Source: Ecdyonurus torrentis
Taxonomy: Eukaryota; Arthropoda; Insecta; Ephemeroptera; Heptageniidae
NCBI GenBank assembly: GCA_949318235.1
Contig: OX439133.1
Coordinates: 26,505,259 to 26,569,258 of the forward strand
Reading direction: 5' to 3'
Length of the DNA: 64,000 bases
Below are positions 43,041-55,507 of this stretch, one piece after another (the first letter of the stretch is position 1; every line of letters starts with the position of its first letter). A model generated the notes under the pieces. The model made no database searches. It saw only the letters and a list, made by a program, of their open reading frames with translations, and was not told the origin of the DNA. A program made the translations under genes and the position numbers.

Positions 43041-43480
43041 CAAGGAAAATAAACCATTGTGGTTAGGGGTATGATGAATTTGAAAGAAAATGCTAGGAGA
43101 AACCATCAAGGGTCATACCATAGTGAAGAGAGTCCCATAGTTTGGCGAAAATCTTGCTAGCACAGATATAAAAAACTGTAACACATTAGAAATATTTTGG
43201 CAATAAGAGAGATAGAGTATGCTATGTCTTCATCAGTCCTTACTCCTTACAGACTTGGAGAGAAACTATGAATGATCTCTCTGAGTCTGTAAGGACTGAG
43301 GAAGTAATAACACACTATCTCTCTTATTGCCAAAATATTTCCAATGTGTTAGTTTGTTATATCTGTGCTAGCAAAATTTTCACCATGGAATCTCTTCACT
43401 ATGGTAAGGCCAGTGCTGGTTTTCTCTTATCATTTTCTTTCAAATTTATCATATCTAACCATGATGGTTTATTTTCCTTA
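43041..43480. mobile_element. Foldback element M, full palindrome
   Basis: 440 bp, both arms intact: AAGGAAAATAAACCATTGTG opposite ATGATGGTTTATTTTCCTT, and CATAGTGAAGAGAGTCCCAT opposite TGGAATCTCTTCACTATGG. The centre has a second hairpin around CAGACTTGGAGAGAAAC. Confidence 0.75.
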
Positions 43481-43843
43481 ATTTATCTTATTGTATTATT
43501 TGGTTATTATATTATGCAATAATACTTTAAAATTCCTATGAGACTCGTGCAGAAATAAATCCATTTTACCAAATCAAAAAGTTCAGCTATGTTGATTTAT
43601 ATTAAAATGCCCATGCTGATAATTGCTGTAAATATCAAGTTTGTAATGCAATATATCCTTAAAAAAATATATAGATATTTTTTTTAGGCCCCCATGAAAT
43701 TCAAAGTCTTTGGCTTTCTAATTGGTTTATTGTCTCAAGTCATTGGTTTATCATGGTCACATGACCTCCAACTTGTGCACTGATTGGTTCAAAGTCATGC
43801 CCTGCAGTATAACATTGGAGCAAGTTGGCATCACAATCTTGTA

Positions 43844-44197
43844 ATACTGTACAGTTTTAGACAAATGAAATGTAACCATTTAAACTGTCTGCTTTTTTGT
43901 GCACCTCAAGCTTATGTGAAAACTATATTATTACGTCCTATTCACTTGCATCATGCGGCATGTTTGGCTTGCTGGCTAAAGCAGCTCACCTGATAGATAA
44001 CGCTACACCTTAGCAGTGTTTGACTTGCTGGCTAAAGCAGCTCACCTGATCACCTAATAGATAACGCTATACCTGAGTGCGCATCAAAACACAAGAATAT
44101 GACACAACAATATCGTTTCCACATAAAAATTGAGGCGCACAAAATAGCAACATGATTAAATGATTGATTACCTTTCATTTGTCTGAAACTGTACATT
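43844..44197. mobile_element. Foldback element Y with internal direct repeats
   Basis: Terminal arms TACTGTACAGTTTTAGACAA and TTGTCTGAAACTGTACA are inverted. Inside, a ~55-bp unit containing GCTGGCTAAAGCAGCTCACC is present twice in direct order (43961 and 44017). Confidence 0.6.
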
Positions 44198-44200
44198 GAC

Positions 44201-46536
44201 ATTGATATTTAACTAAAAGCTTGATAGAAGTCAAGGGTTAAGTTGTAATAGTCACTGAAAATAGTATTATAAAGTGCTATTATAAAAATTGCAATAATAA
44301 TAAATAATAATGTCTATGGTCCAATATATATTTTTTGTTCTACGTCTGAAACCACAATGTGGTTATACTGTTGTTAAAAAAGTGCTTTGCAGTTTTATTA
44401 ATCTATAAAATACTGTGTAAAATATATTAATTTTGTTTTTTTATTATATTAACCTTATTATTTGATCATACAATGATACTGCGGTATAAATATCCATTTT
44501 ACTTGTCATTAAATATGAAATCATTATAAGACCTTCATTAATGTAATACTAAAGAACATTGGATCCATATTTTTTTTTTAAATATGTACATATTTCTTAA
44601 AGGCAAATAGTTTTTTTTTTTTTTTTTTTTTTTAATTTTTTTATTAATGCTGTAATATAAATTTTTATTGTATTGCCTTAGTAGTGTAAATAAAATAATT
44701 TGGAGATTTAGTTACCATTTTTCTCAATACAGAAATACATAGTATGGTAATTGTACTAGTTATCGACATGCTTGCCGCAATTATAGGCAGGTGTTTGTGT
44801 TGCTTTTTTATAATATGTCCCACTGATATGAGAGTTTTGACATTTTTACTTAAAAATTGTTCTTTAAAAATATCTTTTGTGCTAAAATTTTGAAGGTCTA
44901 AAATTAGTGGAAGGTATTTAAAAAAATCAACTGCCGATATATACAATTTAGCATATAATTATTCTAGAAGGCAAATGGAATGACATTTTATATTACAGTG
45001 TTTATGTATCTACTTTTTTTTTACCAGTGTATTTTTAAGTTTGTTAAAAAGGTTAACTATTTTAAATAAATAATGATTTTCTTATTATCTAATACATCTT
45101 AAAACTAAATTTCCAAAGTAAGAGCTATTTTTTATGCCTTTAATATAGCTGTATGGGAATAGGTGAAATTAATTCCAAGGTTTTTAGATTAAAGTTTTTG
45201 TAGTAATTTATTGTAATATGAAAAATATCTTCCTCTTCTCTCTTTTTTTTTTAATAACAATGAAAAATTTAGCACTAACAATTTTTATTCCAAGAGGAAT
45301 TTTAAAACATAGGCCCATGAAAGGTCCTAGCATGAAAGTTTCATTTTCTTATATATATCTTAATTTTTCATTAAGTGCAATTTCTTTCAGATTTATTGAT
45401 TACAATGATTACCTTTTAGCAATGAAATGAGCAGGTATTCTCTATGTAAAAAAAAAAATATATAGGTATAATATATTATATAATAGGGTATATACATACA
45501 ATATAATGAACAAACTATACTAGTATCTATATAATTCTAACTTGATATGCAGTAATTTATATTTTATTAGAGGAAAACAACATTGCAGTTGATAAAAGAC
45601 CATATTTAGCCGTATTTATTTCAGATGCTGGCTCATTTTACATTGTAAAAAGTAGGAATTTACTTACCTGAATTAAATAAGTAACCAAAAGTTGACAAGT
45701 GTGGTCAAATTAAAGGAATAGAAGTAAAATACTGTACATAGAACCTACAATAAAAATGAATTAAATGTAAAAAATTTCTAATATGAAAATAATTTTTAAA
45801 AAATGAGTTCGGCATTAGATTATTTTGTTCATGTTTGTAAATGACAGCAGTAAAAATATTGATTTATAAAATATAAAATCCATAAACATTAAAATAATAA
45901 AAGTCAAAGCTGTAATAAAAAATATATTAATATAATTATAAAAATTTGTACTTAGGCTATTAATAATTATATAGAGACACGTTACAATTTTTTTTAGACA
46001 TCTTAAGCAATTATTATTAGTTTTAAAAAAATAACCCACCATCATAAAGTATAAGATTATAGTAACAAAATATTTAATTAGTATTACTTCTTTAATTAAT
46101 TAAAAATTATAAAATATAATTACTATAATCTTACCGACAAAAAGAACAAAAAAAAAAAATCTTCATGCATTAAATTTAGAAATTTGTGTCCTTGTAGGAC
46201 CCTCTTTATTTTTTTCTCATTATAAAGAGGCCATGGTCATATACAAAACAATGATTATTTTTCAAAGTGTATGCATGCAATGCACTATAAATTTTTATTT
46301 CAGAAGGTCCTGTTTTTTATATTTATTTTTTCATATAGTATTTTAATGTCTTTTATTTTTGTTAAATATTAAAGTTCTTGATTTGTATAAAAATTTTCTT
46401 TAAAATTATTTGTTTTATTATTATTATAAATTTTAACAACTAAATGAAAACCTTAATTATTCTATTTAATGAATTTACTACTTTACGGCATTAAAAAAAT
46501 ATAAAAACTTTTATTAACTTATTACTCCAGAGAATG
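44201..46536. other. Repeat-poor intergenic stretch
   Basis: AT-rich sequence with a T-run at 44611-44632 and no recognised element or gene. A CAG-GTAAGT donor-like site exists on the minus strand at 45668, with no coding exon attached. Confidence 0.4.
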
Positions 46537-46790
46537 TTATATTTAATGTACTGTTTGGACACCATACTTATACTATGTTCAGTATAGGGCAAACATGGTT
46601 TTTGGTTATTTTCTTTGGAAAAGTTATTTATTTTTATTTTTCTTGCATACTTGAAACCCTAATTTAACCCAAAAAGGGTGCAAAGTATTATTTAAGTGGC
46701 AAAATATCCTTTTTCCAAATCGGGCCATGTTATTTAGTGCTCTTTTATGGCATCAATTGTTAGGCATATATGAATGAAACATGCAAATAG
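46537..46790 (-). mobile_element. MITE family A, old copy
   Basis: TTCAGTATAGGGCAAACATG, TTTTGGTTATTTTCTTTGG and CATGTTATTTAGTGCTC are recognisable; the termini and the CRE-like core are gone. It is the only MITE seen between 44.2 and 52.7 kb. Confidence 0.6.
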
Positions 46791-47526
46791 TAAATACAAA
46801 GTGTTTCTATATAAAGCAGTACTAAGTAAAATTTGATTGCATGGTGTCTGTACGTTATCACTTCTCTATTGTGCTAAAGGTTAATTCCTAATATAAAAAA
46901 AGAGAGAGAGAGAGAAAAGAAAGCAAGCTTGTTCAAATTTTATTATTTTAATATTATCATAAGCTTCTTTATCTTTACGTTCTTATCTGATATCGTTTTT
47001 ATACATAATTTGCTTTATATTATATTGAATGTATTATCTTTATTTCTTTATCATAATATTATTTACTGTTAATAAAACTAGCTTTTGCTACTACATTGAA
47101 AATTGATTTATAACTTTAATTCTTACTCTTTCTTGATATATTATGCAAATAAAATTTGACTTTACTTTTAGCAACTGAGGAAGGAGGCTGGTGCCCTCAA
47201 AACATCTTAAGTATGTAAACTGTGTCATCAAGATTTTCACCTACACATGATGCTGGCTGCTGCTTTTTTTTCCCCTTCTATTGATAGCACATACATTAAT
47301 AAAATTTCAATGATCAAAATTTCATTTGAAAAACATATTTGAAAAGTTATGATGAGATCTGCCCAAATCTTTCAATTTAATAAAGAGTAAGGGTTTCAGT
47401 TTACTGTCTTTCTTTTATAAATATAACCAAAAATACTTTTGAATTGGACTCCTTTTGCTACTTCTTACAGCTGAAACGTAAGCAATTGTAGGTCCCATAA
47501 AAGTACAAGAATAAGAGAGCTTGTTA

Positions 47527-47561
<35 letters not shown>

Positions 47562-47639
47562 GGAAGCAAAATTTACATTTAAAAAATTGCGATTATCAAA
47601 AAAAAATCCATCCATGAATGATAAAATTCAATAATCATA

Positions 47640-48770
47640 AATTATAATGATTATTTATTATGAATGATCCATCCACAAATACCTTTTACGACTCTTAGGT
47701 CCTGATGTTAGTATGGTACTTACCTGAGCAATTTGAGGGCCTTTCAGAGGGCTCAAAGAAGTAAGATAGTCTAGGATAAGGGCATTGGTTAGGTGAAAAA
47801 GGGGATATGCAAATTAAGATAAAAATTTTTACCAAAAATTCGCATATTTAAAAAGTGTGATTGCCAAACCATAAATTGCCATTCAAAAATACCTTTTGGA
47901 CCTTTTAGGTCCTAATGCTAGTTCATTCAGCTCCAACATGAGCAATTTGAGAGCCCTTAAGAGGGCCCAAAGGAAAAGTAAGGATATTATAGGAAAGAGG
48001 CATTGGCTAGGTGAAAGGGGATATGCAAATCAAGATAAAATTTTTACCAAAAGTAAAATCTTTTGCAAAAATTCATATAAAAAATTCACATATTTTAAAA
48101 TTGCGATTGCCAAACCAAAAGTTATGTATTCTTTTTTCCAATTTGACATTCAAATATACCTTTTTTGGACCCTTAGGTCCTAATGCTAGTTCATACAGCT
48201 CAAACGTGAGCAGTTTGAGAGCCCTTAAGAGGGCCCAAAGGAAAAGTAAGGATATTATAGGAAGGGGGCATTGGTTAGGTGAAAGGGAATATGCAAATCA
48301 AGATAAAATTTTTACCAAAAGTAAAATCTTTTGCAAAAATTCATATCAAAAATTCACATATTTTAAAAGTGCGATTGCCAAACCAAAAATTATGTATTTT
48401 CAATTTGTCATTCAAATATACCTTTTTCGGACCCTTAGGTCCTAATGCTAGTTCAAACAGCTCAAACGTGAGCAATGTGAGGGCCCTTAAAAGGGCCCAA
48501 AGGAAAGGTAAGGATATTATAGGATAAGGGCGTTGGTTAGGGTAAAAAGGGAATATGCAAATTATGAAATAACTTTTGAACAGAAGTAAAAACTTATGAA
48601 AAAAAATATTACATCAAAAATTCACATATTTAAAAAATTGTGACTTCCAAACCAAAAATTAAATTTTTAATTTGTAAATCAATACCATTTTTTTTAAGAC
48701 CCGAAAGTCTTAATGCTAGTTTGTAACAGCTCAAGCTTAAAAAATGTGTGGGTCCTTAGAAGGACCCTAG
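47640..48770. repeat. Five-unit tandem array (about 265 bp per unit) with conserved hairpins
   Basis: Unit landmarks GGACCCTTAGGTCC or relatives fall at 47690, 47898, 48167, 48429 and 48698. Each unit then has CTAATGCTAG, an AGCTCAAACGTGAGC hairpin, a GGGCCCTTAAAAGGGCCC-type hairpin, ATATGCAAAT, and (best kept in the middle units) TTTTTACCAAAAGTAAAATC and GCGATTGCCAAACC. The inner units are most alike; the outer two are decayed. Unit lengths (208, 269, 262, 269) do not keep one reading frame, so a repeat protein is unlikely. Confidence 0.85.
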
Positions 48771-51700
48771 GAAAAGGAATTATGAAAGGATGATTAAGGA
48801 TAAGGTAAAAGGATGGGTATTTTAAGGTAATTCAAGGTAAACAGGATAACTTAACGAGAAAGGATTCTTTTTTTTATTATAGATTGGAAATAACAAAAAA
48901 AGTTTTTTTAGGAACAAATAGGGTATAGGATAAGAAATTTTTTAGAGTTTTTTGTATTTTTTTTATAAGTATTTTTTTTTTAAACAACAATTATTATGCT
49001 GGTTCTTCGTACCATAATAACGATGACAATTATCATAATATTATATATATTTTTAATTACATATTATATATTCTCGCATTAATCTTTGTACTGAGTCCGA
49101 TCAAATGCATGGCAGACTTTAAAAAAATGTGTCATATTATATTATTATATTGTCTGAATATCTCGTATTTACTTCTCTTTTAAGTTGACAGCACGATATC
49201 TTGAATTTTTGTGTCGTTTTTTTATATCTTTAAATATCGTCAGTGGTTAAAAAAAAAATTAAGATTTTGTCTGAAAATAAGCAACAACATTTTTTTAAAA
49301 GAAAAATTCACATGCAATGTAAAAGTTACATGTGTCGACACTCGTCAACAGATAAACAAAGTTGGAATAATTTACTTAAATGGAGCCGTCCACATGTAAT
49401 TTTCAAAAAAACATGTAAACGGCTCCGTTTGTTTACGTTGTACCAACCGCGTGAATTTGTTGTAACACGTCAATGTACGTAACTTTAACGTTGCATGCGA
49501 ACAATACTTAAGGGCATATTTTACGCAAAAACAATTTTTTTTTCTTCTTCTAAGCTTTTATGATCTTAATGTGCATTACTATTAAAAATTAAAAGAACAC
49601 CAATCATCAAATCAGGATACTTTTAATCTAAAACTATAACACACTTTAGCTTTCAAAATTATGATAAAATTTTAAATTTGGCAACATTTTTTTTAGGCCC
49701 ATAATTTTTAAAATCTCTTTTTTTTTTTTATTTACTTTTTAACAGACAAAATCAGTCATATTATTATTTTACTTTATAGAAATGATATACTTTTACAATT
49801 GTTGTTGTTGCAAATGCATATAAATGTATAAGATTTCTATAAAATAAGCTACATACACCAACTGCGATAAATATTACACAATTACACATATACGACACTT
49901 TTTGTAACATACTTTTTTTTGACGGAATGTCGTTTACTATTATTAGGCTATTATTTATTAAGTCTGGCCTTTTTTTAATACATTTTCTACTATTATTATG
50001 ACTTACACATTAAATATAACCAGACCATATATTATATAGATCTTTAATAGGACAGAGAAAAAAAAATAGGGTTTTATTAAAGATCATTTTTGCATCTATT
50101 TCATGGTTTAAAAATACCAATATGAATTTAATTTCTTTTTCTTTTACATTTTTTATATATACAATTTTTTTTAAACCAAAGGTAATGTTATTAAAAAAAA
50201 AGAAAATTAAATTCATTTTATTTTTTGAAAAGTTGTACTTTAAAATGGAAGTATTTTCTTAAAATGTGAATTTTTTTTCTTCATAAATGCATCACTTTGT
50301 CATGGAAATAGTTATATCTAATAATTAATTAAAAAAAAAAAAGTCGATAAAACAAAAAAATATGCAAAAATGATCTTTTATGATTATTTTGTACATCAAT
50401 ATCACAACAATTAAAAAAGAGATGATCCCAAAATTAAAAAATGTGAGAACAAAAAACCAAAAAAAATAGAGCGATATTTTTCAATGTTTTTTAAAAGGTT
50501 ATACAAAGCTATTATAAGGGTTATGGACATACAATATATTTATAAAGGGAAAAAGGTAGGTTTCAGGTATCTTTCTTCACACAAACACACTTATTATGAC
50601 TATTCATTAATATAGTTTTTTTTTCATTATCTGTAATGCATTTTGTTTTAACAAAGAAACAAAAATAATTCACTTTGGTGTCAAGATTTAATAACAAGTT
50701 ATGAAAAAAAAAAAGTTTTAAATGGACACATTCAACAAAATATTAAAGCTATTAAAAAAGACTATTTTTTATAAGCCCTACTCCCATACTACGACGGACA
50801 CATTTTATATTTTTCATGTAACAATATGGCAACCAAAGTAAAGCATGCATGTAATAAGTATTTTTTTAAAATTGCTATAATATTGCTTTGAAAGAAGTTT
50901 TTTTTTTTAAGATTTTTTTTGTTAGTGATTTCTATGAATTTAAGATTCCAAATAGATCCAAAAATATGGACCTCATAGATAATTTCAATTAATTTTTGTT
51001 TATAATATCATATTTTTTTTAATTCTAAAAACAATTTAAGATAATTTCAAACTAAATTCAATAAAAATCACAATTTTTTGTTTTTTTTTTCCCCACCTTC
51101 AAACCATTATTTTAGCAATTATTAAAAAAATTAAAGACATTTATTAATACATATATTTATTTTGACGATGATAATAATGATTGAAAAATAAAAACAAGAT
51201 AATGCTGACAACTTTTCAAAGTGAAAAAATCACAGTCATAAATATTGATAAAAATATGAAATCTCTACAATCTTATATACATGAGATAAAATATATTTTA
51301 TATTATTATTATCATTTTTTTTTTAAATTTAAAGCCTCGAAGACTAGAATACAATAAGATTTTTTGTTATCTATTAACGAGGCCCATTTTTATATATATA
51401 AAAAAAAAACTTACAAAAAAAAAATTATTAATCGAGATATTCAGACAATTTTTCTTAACCTTATCTATAAGAAGATCGGACTTAAGTGATTATTATTATA
51501 GGTTGTGCGAGAGATTAATAATTACATCAATATGGTGGGAGGGTTTTAAATTCGATAATTTAAAACATTTTTTTTTTTACCATTTAAATCATTTCCAGCT
51601 TTTTTTTTAAAGATAGTAAAATTAATTCATTTTTTTTTCCTTTGCTGAGGCAGTCTTCGCATTATATTTTAAAAATTCTCTTTTTAATTATTATATTCAT

Positions 51701-52687
51701 TTATACATTTATTTCACGATCTTTATCACGGATCATAAAATCACATATATATCTATAATCTAAGTGAATTTTTTTTTAAATATATCTTTAAACTGACTGA
51801 AAAATTTTAAATATATTTATAATATTCGAAATAATAAATTGATATGATTTTTTAATTTAATAAAACTATAAACTGAAATACTGTAAATTTGAAGATTGCC
51901 AAAAAAAAATTTGATTTTATTTTTTAAAGTCTAAATTCGCTTATTTTAGACATGAGTACAAACAAAAAGTTTTTTTTTAAAAAAAGGACGCAAAAATTTG
52001 ATTTTTTTGAACAACGATCCCATAAAATGCTTAAACCGTTCTCGGATGTTATGATGTCCCATCGTCAAAGATGTGATTTTAACGAGACAATAACATTTTT
52101 TTTTTGGTGGGAGTTCAATATTTAAAAAAGAATTTAGTTATTACTATATATTACAATAAAAATTAAAAGTAAAATATCAATTAAACACTCTAATTTTTTT
52201 TAAACTGTAGTCTTAATACTAATTAAAATTGGGATAATTAATGTAACGATACTTAAAATTTAGCTGCTTTCGTTGACGTTACATTAATTATTGTTTTGTG
52301 TTTTAGAAAGAGAAAAAAAACTGGGAGCAAATTTAATATACACAAAAATTTAAATATATATGCAATGATTAAAATTATAATTTACAAAATGTAAAAAAAT
52401 GGGACTCTTTCCATTGATGATGTCTTTTTTTTAATTATGAATGTACAATATGATAAAATGATTTTTTAAAAAAAAATGATTTTATGTGAAAAAAAAAAAA
52501 AAATTGTTGAAAAAAAAATATGCAGCAGTTTTCTTTTTGCTCACAGTTTTTTGTGTCTAAATATTTTTTTTTTACACTCCAAAATAATTTTTTAGAGTTA
52601 TCTTAAAAACTAATTTGTTTTTTTTTAATCCTGAGGATATTATGCATTATGTATTGTATATATTTTTTAAAACGATGAATGTTCAGG

Positions 52688-52726
<39 letters not shown>

Positions 52727-52731
52727 AATTA
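48771..52731 (-). other. Repeat-poor stretch downstream of PNRC, possible long 3'UTR
   Basis: There is no MITE, LINE tail or long microsatellite in almost 4 kb, unlike the rest of the window; only short homopolymer runs and an A-run at 52695-52725 next to the stop codon. No open frame of note. Absence of insertions fits a transcribed, constrained 3'UTR of the minus-strand PNRC gene, but transcription cannot be shown from sequence. Confidence 0.35.
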
Positions 52732-53145
52732 TTAAGCACGTATGTTGAGAAGCATTTTGAGTTGATTTGAGATCTCAAGATATTGGTCACCATTTTCACG
52801 TTGATAAAGTTCTTGACGACATTCAATTGAAGAAGTTGACATCCAATGTGATGGAGGATTTGGTAATGAAGCAGGTGATGGTGGTTCTGAAAATTTAGCT
52901 CCTGCATAATATGAACCACTACCAGATGTAGGTGACCCACCTCTTGGAGAACCTCCTCTTGGTGAATTTTGTCTTGAAGTTGGTATTATAATTGGTTCGG
53001 ACTGTTCAGTCTTCTTTCTTGTACGTTCAGTAGGACTACCTAACTTCCTGTTGTAATAAGTAGCTCCAATTATTTTATTATTACGGAAAGCCCCAAACAT
53101 ATTTGGACTCCCGTTACTAAAACGATTTTCAACTTTACTATTCAT
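52732..53145 (-). CDS. PNRC2: Proline-rich nuclear receptor coactivator (PNRC1/2 family), complete
   Basis: An intronless CDS of 137 codons plus TAA. The length is very close to vertebrate PNRC2 (139 aa). The family signature is clear: YAGAKF at residues 80-85, followed by the proline-rich block SEPPSPASLPNPPSHW (86-101), and a C-terminal NR-box LKMLL (129-133) in the context QLKMLLNIRA. In vertebrates PNRC2 is a small disordered adaptor that binds DCP1A through the proline-rich segment, links UPF1 to decapping in nonsense-mediated decay, and can bind nuclear receptors by the LxxLL box. Residues 1-79 are basic and serine-rich, with repeated SPRGG (61-70). The gene faces the RNF38-like gene head to head. 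The assignment to the family is firm; PNRC1 versus PNRC2 orthology is not resolved, and the symbol reflects length only. Confidence 0.9.
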   Translation of the reverse strand: MNSKVENRFSNGSPNMFGAFRNNKIIGATYYNRKLGSPTERTRKKTEQSEPIIIPTSRQNSPRGGSPRGGSPTSGSGSYYAGAKFSEPPSPASLPNPPSHWMSTSSIECRQELYQRENGDQYLEISNQLKMLLNIRA

Positions 53146-53330
53146 TTTTATCTTCTTCTCTTTTTTTACTTAAAAAAATCTCTTACTGTTTCTCAATTTT
53201 TTTTTTAATAAAACAATCTTTGCTTTTGTACAAAGAATAGATATATGTTAAAAAATTGAGATCTTTCACAAAAATAATATAGCCTTTTAATTAATTCTTC
53301 TCTTCCAACTTTTCTTTAATTTTGCCACAG

Positions 53331-53469
53331 CTGTTAGTAAAAAAAGAATAATATTACCGTTAGTCTCCATTTTAAAAAACGTTCTTATTTTTATACATAA
53401 ACAAAATATTTATGTTTTTATTTTAAAATTGATTTAAAAAAAATATATAATATTTAAATAATTACTTAC
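53331..53469 (-). other. Predicted 5'UTR intron of the PNRC gene
   Basis: On the minus strand a GTAAGT donor (53469-53464) and the acceptor TTTTTTTACTAACAG (ending 53331) enclose 139 bp, with a CTAAC branch-like motif in the acceptor. The start codon lies 185 bp downstream. Inferred from splice signals only. Confidence 0.5.
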
Positions 53470-53584
53470 ATAAAAAATCTAGCAGCAAAAGCACCTAAAC
53501 GTATGATGCAGAAACGTTCCAATCTCTCTTTAGAAGCCTTTCACAAAATATCTCGTAGCCCAAGAGCAAAAACTTTCTATATAT

Positions 53585-53960
53585 ACTCAAAATGGCGTCT
53601 TCTCGGGTCTTCGCGAACTTTCCAAAGCCAAATGGACCCGGATATAAAATTTGAAAGAAAAAAATGTCTCTACGAAATCACTGCTAACTCATGCGATTTC
53701 TTTTAAGAGTCTCAGTTTTAATATTATTAGTTCTCCAGTTCAACTTACAATTACACCAGTCACAGGTATTTACACCAAAATTTACACAAACAAATTTCAA
53801 GAAGTCTTTCTCTACGACTTGCCTCAGCAACATCCCATCTAACAACAAAAAACTGACGTCACATTCCTTTTATATCATACCTACTCCAACCAATCAAAAC
53901 TCTTGTTTTGAACCACGTGATCAAAATTAACCAATCATGGTCGTCTTCTTCCGGAAAAAC
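53585..53960. promoter_or_regulatory. Candidate bidirectional promoter between PNRC and the RNF38-like gene
   Basis: The motifs cluster within about 370 bp: AAAATGGCG (YY1-like) at 53589, TGACGTCA (CRE) at 53854-53861, CCAAT at 53890 and 53931, CACGTG at 53914-53919 and TTCCGGAA (ETS) at 53949-53956. The block contains no MITE or microsatellite and lies between two divergently transcribed genes. Which gene each motif serves is not known. Confidence 0.5.
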
Positions 53961-55176
53961 ACGAGTTTATACGGAAATTTTACTACGCAATTGTATTATT
54001 TCAAATTATCTTATTGATTTGATTTATTGTAAAATTCTTAATTAAATATTAATAGTTTATCGTGGGTAAAAATGTTAATAAATCGAGCTATTTTTTAAGT
54101 TAAATTAATGAAATTTGTAACTAGGCGAATGTGATTGGTTAAAACAAGTCAGGGGCGTCGCTGAAATTTATTCATCGAACAGCTGGCATTTTAATCTTTC
54201 AATAAATATTTTATTACATTAATTTCCAATTAAATTATCTAAAATGCAAAAATAGGACCTGAAATTAAACCAATTCAAAGGCAAAAATAAATTCTAGTCA
54301 AAATTCAATACATTTGAGCTAAATTCAAATTTTAAAAGGCTAAAATCATTAAAAACCCATGGGGGGCCCTGAAGCGTTTAAGGGGAAAATCTGTCAGATG
54401 CCAGATGATTAGAAATGAGAGGGGAAGTTTAAGGTGAATTATCAAAAATTAAAAAAATATTGATTCTTATAAATATTAATAAAATATGAAAGCTGATAAT
54501 AGAATCCATAACATATTAAAATTTCATCGCAAAATGTTTAGTAAAACCAAAGATAATTAGTTTCAAAATTTTTGTTTATGTCGTCATCGTCATTCGAACC
54601 CTAATAAATTTTAATCGTAATTTTCTTAATTATTTTACCAATAAACCATAATTTTGAAGTCATAATCTTCAAATTTAAGCTATTTTTAATAAGAAAACTA
54701 TAAAAAACATGATTTTGACGGTAATTTTTTGATTTACATATATATTTACATGTTAAAATGTTATATGATAGTGAAGAAACCTTAAAATGCGGGGATAGAG
54801 GGGAGGACTTAGCAACGCAAAGTAAAGTGAAGGCTGGCGAGCTGGTGAGGCAGCACAGTAAAAGCAGGCAGCCAGCAATAATGGAATGAAAAGGAAGGGG
54901 AGAGAGACGATAGTCCTTGGCTTTATACTGAATAATAAAGCCAACAAGAGCTAGGGAGTGGAAAAAAAAAAAGGTGACTAAGAAGAACAAGTTCTAAAAT
55001 AAAACGTAGTCTAACAGTTACATGAAGGAAAACTTCTTTCTTATACGTATTATTCTTGTACGTATCATATCAAAAAAAAGTTAAAAAAGGAAAAATTGTC
55101 ATTTTGATAGAGATAGGAGAATAGAAAATATTGTGGAATAACGTGAGAGTGTGTGTGTGCTTTAAAAAACTCTTGC

Positions 55177-55469
55177 GTAAGTGTATTTTGAAAGTGAAAT
55201 TAAATTCAGGAAAAAGTGAAGGAGGAGTGAAAGTTAAACGTAATTGTGTATTATATTTTATAATATTTTATAAAAATATTGATTTGTATAATATACATAT
55301 TATATGTGTATGTATTATTATATTTATTTTATAAATGTATAATATATATTTTTTGTTCATGTCTAATTTTAGAGTATAGATCGAGCTCGTTCGCACACAC
55401 ACACATTAAAAAAAACGTCACATGTTTTTTTTTCTTGTTACAAGTAATGTGATTTTTATTTTGTTACAG
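55177..55469 (+). other. Predicted 5'UTR intron of the RNF38-like gene
   Basis: A strong GTAAGTG donor at 55177 and the TTGTTACAG acceptor ending at 55469 enclose 293 bp. The upstream exon would contain the less AT-rich stretch 54780-54960. Inferred from splice motifs. Confidence 0.45.
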
Positions 55470-55507
55470 GAAAAGATCGTATAAGCTGCTATTATTTTTC
55501 TTCAAAT

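Noticed and set aside
45650..45720. Strong minus-strand donor (CAG-GTAAGT) suggesting an exon
   Set aside because: All three frames upstream carry stops close to the site and no partner acceptor was convincing.
47896..48527. Overlapping frames with a repeated RALKRAQRKSKDIIG-like peptide
   Set aside because: The units are 208-269 bp, so the peptide falls in different frames; no ATG-led continuous protein. The hairpins explain the conservation better.
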